DNA of 51,380 nucleotides from NCBI GenBank assembly GCA_900128565.1, contig LT635922.1, positions 1 through 51,380 on the forward strand, written 5' to 3'. Below, piece by piece: positions 1 to 8,833 of this stretch. The notes beneath the pieces were generated by a model. It was not told the origin of the DNA. It was given only the letters and a program-made list of their open reading frames with translations, and ran no database searches. The stretch is from Stramenopiles sp. TOSAG23-6. Its lineage: Eukaryota > Sar. A program made the translations under genes and the position numbers. How positions within the stretch are numbered: the first letter of the stretch is position 1; each line of letters opens with the position of its first letter.

Positions 1-45
1 ATATCTTACTATAGAAGATCTATAAGGACAAAGATCACGCTCAGC
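1..45. repeat. Inverted copy of bases 1274-1318 (likely chimera junction)
   Basis: The first 45 bases are the exact reverse complement of 1274-1318, which lies inside the R3H gene that follows. In the reading frame of that gene this segment contains a TAA at 23-25, so it is not its coding upstream. Inverted joins over a few kilobases are the typical artefact of multiple-displacement amplification and also occur at ends of assembled contigs. I infer that genuine sequence begins at about base 46. Confidence 0.85.
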
Positions 46-46
46 G

Positions 47-2356
47 TTGTACACTTCTCCTGTGCACTTTACTCAATCTGAATTAGCTTCTCTTGATACT
101 GCTGAAATAAAAGCTGCATTAGATAGACAGAATCGTGACCAAAGTCGTAAACCATCCAATGGTAAACATAGTGATAAACATGTGGGAAAGAATAAAAAAT
201 GTGGTTGGTGGAAAAAATTGCTTGAAAAAAATGTAGATCCGATATCACTTGAACCATTAAGAGAATTAGAATATGCTCCTTTCTCATTATATGATACAAG
301 TTATACCGTTGAAAATGATTCAGCCAGTAAGAATAATAAACGAATACGACGGCATAGTCTCACAAATCCTTCCCCTGGTGAAAACCTTTTTGATGGTGCA
401 GAATTAGCAAACTTTTTGGTTACAACTGGTCACTTTATTAATCCTTTATCACGAACAGTGTTGACCCGAAAGGATTGTGTTAGATTAGATACATACCTTG
501 CGAATAATTCATTAAAAAAACGTAATGTTGCCCAAACATTTGACATTGGTATACGATTAGCAGCAACTGGTGGTATTAACATCACTTCTGGGGGAACTGC
601 ATCATCTCGTCGTGTTCAGGAGAATAATTCGGATTCTCTACGTCAACGTCAAACAGCTGCTTTGATATCGAGTATGTTTACTTTTGACAGGCCAAACGAA
701 CATTCGCGTAATAGAAATACAACGAATCCACGCTCTAGTGCGACTGTAGAAGATAATAGAAATCGTAATAACAATAATGGTGATGCAGGATTGTATAATT
801 ATAATAGAACTGTACAAGGAGAGGGGGGAATGACAATGGTTGATGATGATGATTGGCAACGAGATGATAGAATTGTTGGTGCTAGTGAAAATCCAAATAG
901 ACCTCAAAACTTTCCAGATTTTCCACCAATGCAGTCATCAACAAGTAAACCATCTAGAACTTTAATTGCAATGAAACCAATGTCATGGTCAAAGGTGAAA
1001 TCGGGTGTATCGAATGAAGGAATAAACAATGAAAAAAATATTGGTAATGCTGGTAAGGCAATTACTTTCTTTCGGCGTTCTGAAGCAGCTGAAAATTCTT
1101 TAGGTGACCGACGTCGACGAAAGCTTAAATTACTGCCTCGGTCATCTGAAACGGTACATAAAGATAGTTGTGGTACAAGTGGTAGTATATTTGGCACAGG
1201 TCGTCATCGTAGTGACGTCTTGGACGATAAAGGTATTGAATGGCGTGATACGTTAGAAGAAAAGTGTATGACAGCTGAGCGTGATCTTTGTCCTTATAGA
1301 TCTTCTATAGTAAGATATGCAGCACAGAACAGACAGTGGGTGTACCGTCTTGAAGCTAGGTTAACTCAATTTATCAATACACCAAGTAGCGTACGTCTTC
1401 TTGACCCTCCACTTGAGCCTATGAATAAGGAGAAACGTGTTGTGGTACATACAATATGTGAACATTGGGGTTTGCAAACTAATTCTGTTGATCATGGTAC
1501 AGCTAGATACATTGAAATCAGTAAAGGACCAGGTAATGCAAAACCTCCTGTTCTTTTAGCCACTGCTGCTGTTGTATTTGAATCAGTACGAAAGCTCATT
1601 ACAACTATGGAAAATAATAGTGGCAAATCATGTTTGTTTCAAACACGTGGACTTGGTTCTGGTATACTTCATATTAGTGGTTTGTGTGGTGGTGGTGGTG
1701 GACGGGTTTCAAACTCCCAATTACATGCTATACTATGTGGAAGCAAACTTGGTTGTCGACAATCTGAATATCATCTAACTTGGCTTGATGGAGAAGGTCG
1801 ACATGTACTTATTGAATTTGCCCAGAAGATACGCGCTCGCAAAGTTTTTGCTAAAATGTTAGATGGACAAATTGATGCAGGTGGTCGTGCAAGTCATATT
1901 CGTGTGAGTGTCGTTAACTTTTTAGTGCAATGGTGGGGTGCTGATGCTAAGTGGGCAATACAGCAATTGTCTGCTCAAAAATCATCTTATAATGAAACAC
2001 GTAGTCGTATAGCAGGACCAAGTATGTTACCAATGCAACAAGCAAAGTATAATTCTAATATTGATAGCAATGAAAAGGATCTAAGTAAATGGGGGGAACG
2101 ATCAAACTCTGTTGCTGCTATTGATGTGCCTAAAACAGGAGTCATTCCTGTGACGAAAGATGATAATCCTTGGAATCAGTTGTCCTCCTCTGAAGACGAT
2201 CAATTGGACGTTACCATTAGTAGTGAGCACAGTAATGAAATTATTTCAGAAAACAATGTAACCGGCCTGAGTAGTGTCAATATAATGAATGAAGAAAACG
2301 ACATGGAAGTGATAGATAATGAAGTAAGTTGGGAGGATATATACGATAAATCATAA
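47..2356 (+). CDS. R3H-domain protein with U-box/RING-like N-terminus, 5' partial
   Basis: Probable nucleic-acid-binding protein; exact role unknown. Residues about 60-150 hold a U-box/RING-like segment: DPISLEPLREL, then FDGAELANFLVTTGHFINPL and LTRKDCVRLDTYL. It lacks a full set of zinc ligands, so if it is a U-box it is of the zinc-free kind. Residues about 455-500 match an R3H domain (KRVVVHTICEHWGL, then RYIEISK), a fold that binds single-stranded nucleic acid and is found in NF-X1-type regulators. A Gly-rich, Cys-containing stretch at about 540-580 precedes a further conserved-looking block to about 640. The middle (about 170-400) is low-complexity, polar and basic. The first in-frame codon after the chimera junction is TTG, not ATG, so the N-terminus is missing. 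It ends 48 bp from the convergent methyltransferase gene. Domain calls are by eye. Confidence 0.7.
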   Translation: MYTSPVHFTQSELASLDTAEIKAALDRQNRDQSRKPSNGKHSDKHVGKNKKCGWWKKLLEKNVDPISLEPLRELEYAPFSLYDTSYTVENDSASKNNKRIRRHSLTNPSPGENLFDGAELANFLVTTGHFINPLSRTVLTRKDCVRLDTYLANNSLKKRNVAQTFDIGIRLAATGGINITSGGTASSRRVQENNSDSLRQRQTAALISSMFTFDRPNEHSRNRNTTNPRSSATVEDNRNRNNNNGDAGLYNYNRTVQGEGGMTMVDDDDWQRDDRIVGASENPNRPQNFPDFPPMQSSTSKPSRTLIAMKPMSWSKVKSGVSNEGINNEKNIGNAGKAITFFRRSEAAENSLGDRRRRKLKLLPRSSETVHKDSCGTSGSIFGTGRHRSDVLDDKGIEWRDTLEEKCMTAERDLCPYRSSIVRYAAQNRQWVYRLEARLTQFINTPSSVRLLDPPLEPMNKEKRVVVHTICEHWGLQTNSVDHGTARYIEISKGPGNAKPPVLLATAAVVFESVRKLITTMENNSGKSCLFQTRGLGSGILHISGLCGGGGGRVSNSQLHAILCGSKLGCRQSEYHLTWLDGEGRHVLIEFAQKIRARKVFAKMLDGQIDAGGRASHIRVSVVNFLVQWWGADAKWAIQQLSAQKSSYNETRSRIAGPSMLPMQQAKYNSNIDSNEKDLSKWGERSNSVAAIDVPKTGVIPVTKDDNPWNQLSSSEDDQLDVTISSEHSNEIISENNVTGLSSVNIMNEENDMEVIDNEVSWEDIYDKS

Positions 2357-2404
2357 TAAATACAATATATACTTGAATGTTTATATTGACTATAATTTTT
2401 CCTC

Positions 2405-3238
2405 TTATTTTCCCCAGAATGAATTAATATCCATACATTCTGCATTGTTGACAGAAACATTTTTACGTCGAAACACAGTTAGAAATTTGGAGCCTCCATT
2501 ACGAGCTACTTTTATGCCCTCCTCTGTACAAGTTTTCACAACAGGGACTACTTTATCTGCGTCTATTTCTTCTTGGGTTAACTGCTCAAATGATGGATGG
2601 CGTACGAGAGCCGATTTCATCCAGTTATGCAACTCCAACACATCCGTTATTGTGTAGAGTAGTCCACCTGGTTTTAGCACATACGCGTACTCGGAGAGCA
2701 AATTGTCTGAGATAATTCTGCGTCGATGTTTCTTTTTCTTAAAGCACGGATCAGGAAAACAGAAAAACATTTTCTTGAGCTGTGCTTTCCGAAAATAACA
2801 AGGTAAATATTTCATAGTATTCGATCTCAGAACAGCAACATTTCTATACCCCCCTTTTGTACATTCTGATTCAGGGTTAGAACTTGAGCGCAACGACTCA
2901 ATGCGAAGTCTGACATATTCACAGACTTTCAGACGGATTTCCATACCAACTATCAATTCCTTAGGAAACAAAGGACCTAACGCTATAGTTAAACCACCAA
3001 AACCACAACCTATATCCGCGATCGTTATCTCCGTTGCCATATCACTTTTTTTCTGTCGCTTTGGAATCGGATTCGTGGAAGATGCTGTAAAGTATGAGGG
3101 ATACAAAGTAGAAAGTTTTATTTCTTCAGGAGTTTGAGGATATTCGAAGCTATCATTATAGCTCAAAGGGTTACAATGAGCACGACTACGAAAGAACTTT
3201 TTCTGTGGCATTGGTTTTGAAATTTCACATGACGTCAT
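2405..3238 (-). CDS. TRM8: tRNA (guanine-N7-)-methyltransferase
   Basis: This enzyme transfers methyl from S-adenosylmethionine to N7 of G46 in the variable loop of tRNAs, as the METTL1/Trm8 subunit that partners WDR4/Trm82. The 277-residue length fits the family. Motif I (ADIGCGFGGLTIALG) lies near residues 73-88, followed by GMEIR. The family signature FPDPCFKKKKHRRR lies around 157-172 (usually FPDPxFKxxKHxxRI), and GGLLYTITDV follows. The C-terminal part has the expected acidic/aromatic helix and ends in FRRK. The start ATG at 3238 gives a short polar N-terminus with no targeting signal, so the protein is probably nuclear or cytosolic. It is divergent from the CID gene across a 459 bp promoter and converges with the R3H gene. 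Confidence 0.93.
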   Translation of the reverse strand: MTSCEISKPMPQKKFFRSRAHCNPLSYNDSFEYPQTPEEIKLSTLYPSYFTASSTNPIPKRQKKSDMATEITIADIGCGFGGLTIALGPLFPKELIVGMEIRLKVCEYVRLRIESLRSSSNPESECTKGGYRNVAVLRSNTMKYLPCYFRKAQLKKMFFCFPDPCFKKKKHRRRIISDNLLSEYAYVLKPGGLLYTITDVLELHNWMKSALVRHPSFEQLTQEEIDADKVVPVVKTCTEEGIKVARNGGSKFLTVFRRKNVSVNNAECMDINSFWGK

Positions 3239-3697
3239 TTTTCAGAAAGAATGATGTTATTGTACTGTTATTATACTATTTCACGGTAAGATGTATGAAT
3301 AGTAGAGGCGTGAACTCGTCGTAGACTCTAGCTAGGTTACTGTAGTATGCAACAATAATCTTAGCGAGAATCATTGACTGAAATCACACGCGTGCTGAAT
3401 ATTGTTGATGTATTTCGTGATTTTTTGTATGTTACCCGGTAATATTACTTAAACGAATCCTCTCGCACGATGCGCGTAGTGCTTTGCAATTTGCAAATAT
3501 TGCAACTCAGAAATTCAGAATTTATAGAAACACAGATATACCGTTGTTGTACAGCCTGCCTGGTTGGTTCGTCTTCTTCTACAGGTACTACTGCTCTCTA
3601 TTCACACTCTCCCCTCAAGATAATTAAAGTCAAATTTGAGAAGCATAGTATCTACTAGAACTGCAAAAATATTTCTAAAACACGATTTTAATACACA
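3239..3697. promoter_or_regulatory. Shared divergent promoter, TRM8-like / CID gene
   Basis: These 459 bp separate two genes reading outward. I see no convincing gene. They hold the 10-bp palindrome GTAATATTAC at 3439-3448 next to TTACCCGGTAA, and closely spaced TTGCAA words near 3485-3505. A 62-codon open frame at 3470-3658 has no recognisable content and is probably chance. Confidence 0.5.
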
Positions 3698-5122
3698 ATG
3701 ACAACATTGGCTTCTCTTCGGGTGCGTTTGAAGCGTTTGACACCAAGTCAACCTGTTGTTGAATCCTGCAGTAAAGCTATGATTGACCTCGCAAAAGTTT
3801 ATGACCCTAGTGAGATTTGTAGGGCTTGGATAAATGAGTTACATCGCGCAAATTCATCTCTATCTTTATCTTTTTTGTATGTCGCAAATGATGCACTTCA
3901 GAGATCTCGAAACATTATTCGTAAAGGTGGTGGAAGTGCTCGTCAAGTATCTGGTTTGGTAGAGGAAATTAAAAAAGTATTAAAACGTTCAATAATTATT
4001 GCACTTCGTGCAAATCCTTCAATAAAATCAAAAATCCACCGCACTTGCTCTATATGGGCGTCTCGAGATGTACTACCGCGGAAATTTGTTGATGAGTTAT
4101 TAGACGCTATAGACTCTTTTGTACCTACAGAAGCACGTTTGTCAGCGGAAGATGCTTTGACACCTCCAGGTTCTCCTGGACCCGCGCATCCGCTTTCAGG
4201 ATCTTATACTACCCGTATTAATCCTGAAGAGGTGAATTCAGAAGAAAGCGGAGATGAATACTCTGATAGTGATGCTGGAAGTGTTGAAAATGTCAGGGCT
4301 GGTGATGAAGACGATGAGGAGCGTCCGTCTTCTCCCATTCATATAGATGAAGATAATGATAATGACTTCACAGAAGTTGACCTTTCAAATAAGATAATTG
4401 AAACGTCAACTAATGATCCTCCTCTGGGTGGTGATGAAAATATTTCACCGAATATGTTACTTCCGTTAAGTGGTACTTTGTCTGAAGATACGGATATTGG
4501 TTATGCCCTTGGAAGACTTGCACAAATTGAGTTAGCTATAAAAAATGAAAAACAGAAATTAAAATTGTTGTCACGTGAAGTTGCAGAAGGTAACATACCG
4601 GAAACTGTCAAATTAGAATCATTATCCAAAGGCGAATTTTCAGCTCTTTCTGCCGAATGTGGAAAAGCATCGTCGTCTCTGAAGCTATTGAAAATTTATA
4701 TGGCCGAACGCGTTTTGCGTCGTAAAGCCGTGCTAGCTGCTTGTCAAAGTGCAATTATTCAACAAAAAAAATTTGCGGAAAAGGCAAGGAAATACGTGGA
4801 TTGTTGTGATGAAATTGCCGATGGACTTTCGACTCTTGCGTGTCAGCATCCAAAGCAGAAAGTATTATATTTGCTGAAACCTAAGAAGGAAAGCACACCA
4901 GTGTTTTCAAAGTCAGCTAGCTCTTTTATTGAATTAGATTATGCTAGCCTTGCTCTTGAAGCAACTCCAAAGAGCAAAAAATCTCCAATAGGAGAAGATT
5001 TGGCTGAGAAGAAGAAAACAAAAGTAGAAGAAGAAGGTGGTAGAATGGTTTGGAATCCTGCACTGCGAGAATATGTTGCTCTTCCATCTTTAGCTGATGA
5101 AGATGATTGGCGGGATAAGTAG
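3698..5122 (+). CDS. CID-domain protein, RPRD1/Rtt103-like (RNA polymerase II CTD interaction)
   Basis: Predicted to bind the phosphorylated C-terminal domain of RNA polymerase II during transcription termination or 3'-end processing. Residues about 1-145 match a CID. The opening LKRLTPSQPVVES, the helix with WINELHRANSSLSLSFLYVA, the following NDALQRSR and the late IWASRDVLPRKFVDELL are the usual CID landmarks. A Pro-rich linker (PPGSPGP), an acidic low-complexity stretch (about 175-225) and a coiled-coil-like helical region (about 265-375, DIGYALGRLAQIELAIKNEK) follow, as in RPRD1/CREPT proteins. The C-terminus has the short motif MVWNPALREYV before an acidic end. The CID is clear; the choice among RPRD1, Rtt103 and related proteins is less sure. 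Confidence 0.82.
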   Translation: MTTLASLRVRLKRLTPSQPVVESCSKAMIDLAKVYDPSEICRAWINELHRANSSLSLSFLYVANDALQRSRNIIRKGGGSARQVSGLVEEIKKVLKRSIIIALRANPSIKSKIHRTCSIWASRDVLPRKFVDELLDAIDSFVPTEARLSAEDALTPPGSPGPAHPLSGSYTTRINPEEVNSEESGDEYSDSDAGSVENVRAGDEDDEERPSSPIHIDEDNDNDFTEVDLSNKIIETSTNDPPLGGDENISPNMLLPLSGTLSEDTDIGYALGRLAQIELAIKNEKQKLKLLSREVAEGNIPETVKLESLSKGEFSALSAECGKASSSLKLLKIYMAERVLRRKAVLAACQSAIIQQKKFAEKARKYVDCCDEIADGLSTLACQHPKQKVLYLLKPKKESTPVFSKSASSFIELDYASLALEATPKSKKSPIGEDLAEKKKTKVEEEGGRMVWNPALREYVALPSLADEDDWRDK

Positions 5123-5275
5123 TGTTACACTTTTTACCTTAATTCAGTCAAAGTAGAACATATTATTATTATATAAAGATTTACTACCTTATATTTATTG
5201 AATATACACTAATTGTGAGACGAAAAAAGAACTTCATACTATCTTTGAACCTATTCTATCTTCTAAAAATTTAAA

Positions 5276-5974
5276 TCAGATTGGTAAACAAGATTTCCCA
5301 CACGACCCAAGTATTGGAGTGCATATAGTTCTTACAGAACTCAAAAACATTTTACAAATAAATTTCATGGCCACAACACCACCTGGGAAATAGGAACTTG
5401 CATAAAATAGAAGTGCTGCAACCTGCAAACACGAAAAAAATATAACTGCAACATATTGACGTAGAATTAGAGATGAATAGAGCGTTGCCCCCATAGACAA
5501 AAAGTAAGTTATAGTAAATGGAAGACGCTCATAAGTAACAATACGTTGCAAGTGATTCCAAGGACCTTCAAGCATAGCAAATGCACTCATAAAACTGAGA
5601 CTACCTAAGGTAAAACTTAGTGCAAACTTTGCTGGAGATAAAATTACCATCGGCAAACCAACTGCAAAAGCAAGCACAAAAAATACTATAGATACTATAA
5701 TCAGTACAGTGAAAGCCTTCATACGATCAGTCTTCGACAATGTACAAAAGGCAAAACAAGCAGGGGGTGGGGGTTCGCTATTCAGCCCCACAGCTGTTGA
5801 TGCACGCTGTAATAAAGTCTGACCTTCAACGTCAACTTCTTTATTTTCTGTACTATTCGCGGTAGACCTCGGCCACCATGAACTTCCAGCATCTGGTGTA
5901 GAATCTAATGACTGTTTCTTCTGTTCATCAAACCAGTTTGTAAATGAACTGGAACCGCTCATCCTATTCCCCAA
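5276..5974 (-). CDS. SFT2: SFT2-family vesicle transport protein
   Basis: A small Golgi membrane protein of the SFT2/SFT2D family, which acts in fusion of endosome-derived retrograde vesicles with the Golgi. The 232 residues have a polar cytosolic N-terminus (1-85) and four hydrophobic segments at roughly 93-115, 120-140, 152-175 and 180-200. Family landmarks include CFAFCTLSKTDRMKAF just before the first membrane span, FALSFTLGSLSFMSAFAMLEGPWNHL, and YASSYFPGG after the last span. The extra C-terminal tail (FICKMFLSSVRTI to CGKSCLPI) is Cys-containing. It converges with the CID gene (153 bp gap) and diverges from CHMP5. Confidence 0.9.
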   Translation of the reverse strand: MGNRMSGSSSFTNWFDEQKKQSLDSTPDAGSSWWPRSTANSTENKEVDVEGQTLLQRASTAVGLNSEPPPPACFAFCTLSKTDRMKAFTVLIIVSIVFFVLAFAVGLPMVILSPAKFALSFTLGSLSFMSAFAMLEGPWNHLQRIVTYERLPFTITYFLSMGATLYSSLILRQYVAVIFFSCLQVAALLFYASSYFPGGVVAMKFICKMFLSSVRTICTPILGSCGKSCLPI

Positions 5975-6252
5975 AGAGCTGAAAAAGTACGACTACGCTG
6001 AGAAAAAAATGGATGAAGGAAGTGAATCTGATTTTTTTTTGTTTTTTTTAAATGCTAAGAGAGCAGGTTTGCGTTCTGATCTCAGATCAGAATCATCAAT
6101 CAAGTTCCTGCGCATCAGTAATTTAGAATCAGATTCTTCTTCATCCCCTCTTCTATAAATTAGATTTACACATTGGTTTTAAGTGAGTGGTGTATCTGTA
6201 TTCAACGATATAACTTTATCGACTTTATTCAAGTAGTTATTTTGCACGTAAA
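5975..6252. promoter_or_regulatory. Shared divergent promoter, SFT2 / CHMP5, with palindromes
   Basis: A 278 bp head-to-head region. It carries a 19-bp inverted repeat, TTCTGATCT-C-AGATCAGAA, at 6074-6092 and a related 13-bp one, AGAATC-A-GATTCT, at 6125-6137. TCTGATT followed by a T-run lies at about 6025. These are candidate dimeric factor sites; no function is known. Confidence 0.45.
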
Positions 6253-7070
6253 ATGAAGCGTATATTTGGAAGAAAGGCACCTAAGAAGGAAGAACCCCCA
6301 CCTCCTTCAATTTCGGAGGTTTCTGGTCGTGTTGATGGGAGACTTGGTACACTGAATGAGAAAATCAATAAGCTTGACCGTCAATTAGTTGTATGTATTA
6401 TATACTTCATAGTATTTAAGTATTTTTTTTAATTGTTTCTTTTATTTTTTGTTATTACAGATGCTTTGTGGAGGAGTTGATGTCTCAAAATTTAGACACT
6501 TTCACTGTTTTTTTCACAACACAGGACTTGAAGGGTAAAATGAAGCGCTCTCGTGGGGCTGCGAAGAATCGTTACAAAAAGCAAGCACTACAAGTTTTGA
6601 AGCGTAAGAAAATGTATGAAGGTCAGAGAAATAACCTTGAAGCCCAAGGTTTTAACTTGGAACAAACTAGTTTCGCCATTGAGACGGCACAGGATACAAA
6701 AGACTCTGTGGCTGCCCTAAAGCAGTCAACAGTTGCTCTCAAAGCCGCATTCAAAGAAATCAATATTGATGAAGTAGAAGATATACAGGATGAAATGGAT
6801 GATATCATGATGGACCAAGAAGAAATTCAAGAAGTTATGGGACGTGCCTTTGGTAACGTTGAGGATGTTGACGAAGACGAACTCATGGAAGAACTTGATG
6901 GACTTGAGGATGAACTAGAAATGGAGGATGAACTTGGTGTTGCAGGTGATGTGCCTTCCTACTTGGCGGATGAAATGCCAGGAGCTCCAAGTGGACCAAT
7001 TGCTGCAACTCCTGCAACAGAGCAACTCGATGAGTTTGGATTGCCTGTTGCTCCAGTAGCAATGCAATGA
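6253..7070 (+). CDS. VPS60: CHMP5/Vps60 ESCRT-III subunit (two exons)
   Basis: An ESCRT-III protein that modulates Vps4 through LIP5/Vta1 in multivesicular body sorting. Exon 1 is 6253-6390 (46 codons, starting MKRIFGRKAPKKEEPPP). The intron is 6391-6524 (GTATGT to CACAG), and exon 2 runs from GAC at 6525 to the stop at 7070. The join gives KINKLDRQLV-DLKGKMKRSRG, matching the basic first helix of CHMP5. The rest has the family core (QALQVLKRKKMYEGQRNN, IEDIQDEMDDIMMD-type helix), an acidic C-terminal half and the CHMP5-specific end DEFGLPVAP. A nearer AG at 6459-6460 would shift frame into TAA at 6536-6538, so the distal acceptor is preferred. Total about 227 residues, normal for the family. 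Confidence 0.9.
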
Positions 7071-7114
7071 AATTATTCCTTAAAAAAAAATAAATTTGAA
7101 ATTGACATTTTTCT

Positions 7115-7127
7115 ACCCTAACCCTAA
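7115..7127 (+). promoter_or_regulatory. Telomere-like box upstream of ERCC8-like gene
   Basis: ACCCTAACCCTAA lies between CHMP5 and the ERCC8-like gene, about 170 bp before the latter's ATG. The same word recurs in other promoters here (21449, 26259, 35373). Such telo-boxes are known promoter elements of growth and translation genes in plants; function here is inferred. Confidence 0.5.
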
Positions 7128-7295
7128 GCCTACGAACCCTACTACGGCAATTTCGCGAAAGTTTTAAACTTTTCTGTCGTCTTTTTCAAAGTACTATTTT
7201 TCAGAAATATTATGAAGTCACTGACTGATGCACATTATATGGTGAATATCTTGCATGAATTATTTGCATTCACCGTGTTGGAATAGTACTAATAC

Positions 7296-8735
7296 ATGTC
7301 GCTTACTCAAGCTGTTATTTTACGATGCTACGGTGTAAGTGGTTTTCAGGATTCAATTCGTTTGTACCGAACGTCTACCTGCACAAAGTTGGTGCCAGGC
7401 GTTGAAGTTTTATGGCACCGTCGAAGAAGCAGGCGGCGCCAAAATCGAGAACATAGAAATAATGTAAACCCCATAACTACGCTAGATTTTGCTCCTGCCG
7501 ATGATCGGTACCTTTTGGCTGGTGCAGTTGATGGTTCTATTGCTATCTACGATGTAGATTCACGTTATTCAACTTTCAGTACAAAGGATGGTAGTAGTGA
7601 GAGTAGAAAACGTAAGAGGGATAATAGCATACCATCACAAAATAATGCTTCGATTGGAACAGTGAAGAATAAACCTTTGTATCCACTTAGTCTTATAAAA
7701 CGGCAGTCAGAGTCTAGGACCAGAAGACGGCGTAATGTTTCCATAAATCACCATCAAGCCTGCATTACTTCTTTGCAATGGTACCCAGCCGACACTGGCA
7801 TGTTTCTATCTAGCTCTACTGATGGAACGGTCAAAGTTTGGGATACGAATGAGTGTAAAGTAGCAACCGAATTTAAATTTCCAAATACGCGTATTTTTAC
7901 TGCTGCTTTATCACCGATAGCTAGTCAGCATACGTTAATAGGTGTTGGTTCAAGTGGAAGTTCTTTACAACTTTGTGATCTTCTTACCGGTGGTGCGTCT
8001 CATATGTTACTTGGACATACATCACAGATATTGTCTGCCACATGGTCGCCATGTGAAGAATATGTTATAGCAACTGGTTCATCGGACCGCACTATAAAGT
8101 TATGGGACGTTCGTCGAGCTGGTGGTGATGCTTGCCTTTTGAATTTTGATATGAACGAGACTTCAGGAACAATTCAGTCACAGAATAGAAGTCGATATGC
8201 ACATGATGGTGCCATCACTGCATTGCGGTGGTTACCTAATGGTCAGCATATTCTAAGTTATGGAAATGATTCTCGTATGCGACTGTGGAATAGAAAAGGC
8301 TATAATATGCAAGCACATTATGCTGATACAGTGAATAATCAGAAAAAGGGAAGTGGCTTTGCTGTTGCGAGTCCAACGTCATCTATGCAGGACTCAATTG
8401 TTTTTTGTCCAAATGGATCTTCCATTCGAGGTTTTAATGTAATGAATCCTGAAGGAAACTTTAATGATGATGAGCCATCACAAATACAGTCATACTCTAG
8501 AATTCGAAATATTCGTAGAGGTACGAAACATTGGTTGGGTTGTGCGTCAACAAACGCAGGACCTGTGTCTTTTGGTGGTCATTTTGGTTCAGTCAACACA
8601 TTGGCTTGGCGTAATTCTTTACAAACATTATGGAGTGGTTCTGATGATGGCTTAATTTTGGCATATGAAAGTAGGCAAGACAAACAGATTACAACTGAGA
8701 CTGATAAATGGTCTTCCTCAGATGAGGAAAAGTGA
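7296..8735 (+). CDS. ERCC8: WD40 repeat protein, CSA/ERCC8-like
   Basis: Probable ortholog of Cockayne syndrome A protein, the DDB1-CUL4 substrate receptor of transcription-coupled repair. It has seven WD-like blades. Diagnostic stretches are RIFTAALSPIASQHTLIGVG and LCDLLTGGASHMLLGH. A further pair is ILSATWSPCEEYVIATGSSD, followed by TIKLWDVRRAGGDACLL. Then come AHDGAITALRWLPNGQHILS and YGNDSRMRLWNRKG, which follow the CSA pattern closely. It is 479 residues, longer than typical CSA (about 400), because of a basic Lys/Arg-rich insert between the first two blades (about 95-150) that could serve as a nuclear signal. Start at the ATG directly after TAGTACTAATAC. No intron seen. Confidence 0.85.
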   Translation: MSLTQAVILRCYGVSGFQDSIRLYRTSTCTKLVPGVEVLWHRRRSRRRQNREHRNNVNPITTLDFAPADDRYLLAGAVDGSIAIYDVDSRYSTFSTKDGSSESRKRKRDNSIPSQNNASIGTVKNKPLYPLSLIKRQSESRTRRRRNVSINHHQACITSLQWYPADTGMFLSSSTDGTVKVWDTNECKVATEFKFPNTRIFTAALSPIASQHTLIGVGSSGSSLQLCDLLTGGASHMLLGHTSQILSATWSPCEEYVIATGSSDRTIKLWDVRRAGGDACLLNFDMNETSGTIQSQNRSRYAHDGAITALRWLPNGQHILSYGNDSRMRLWNRKGYNMQAHYADTVNNQKKGSGFAVASPTSSMQDSIVFCPNGSSIRGFNVMNPEGNFNDDEPSQIQSYSRIRNIRRGTKHWLGCASTNAGPVSFGGHFGSVNTLAWRNSLQTLWSGSDDGLILAYESRQDKQITTETDKWSSSDEEK

Positions 8736-8833
8736 TAATATAGGATATAGTATAATGAACAATTTTAAATTAATGTGAATAAAATGTTTTCCCGGAAAAG
8801 GCTTTTGCTAATTCATTTTATTTTAGATATTTT

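Noticed and set aside
3440-3448. TAATATTAC, identical to the nick-site nonanucleotide of circular Rep-encoding DNA virus origins
   Set aside because: No replication protein gene or flanking origin stem-loop with iterons is present; a 9-base match in AT-rich DNA is expected by chance.
7115-7127. Telomere repeat suggesting a chromosome end
   Set aside because: Only about two repeat units, internal to a gene-dense region and recurring in other promoters.
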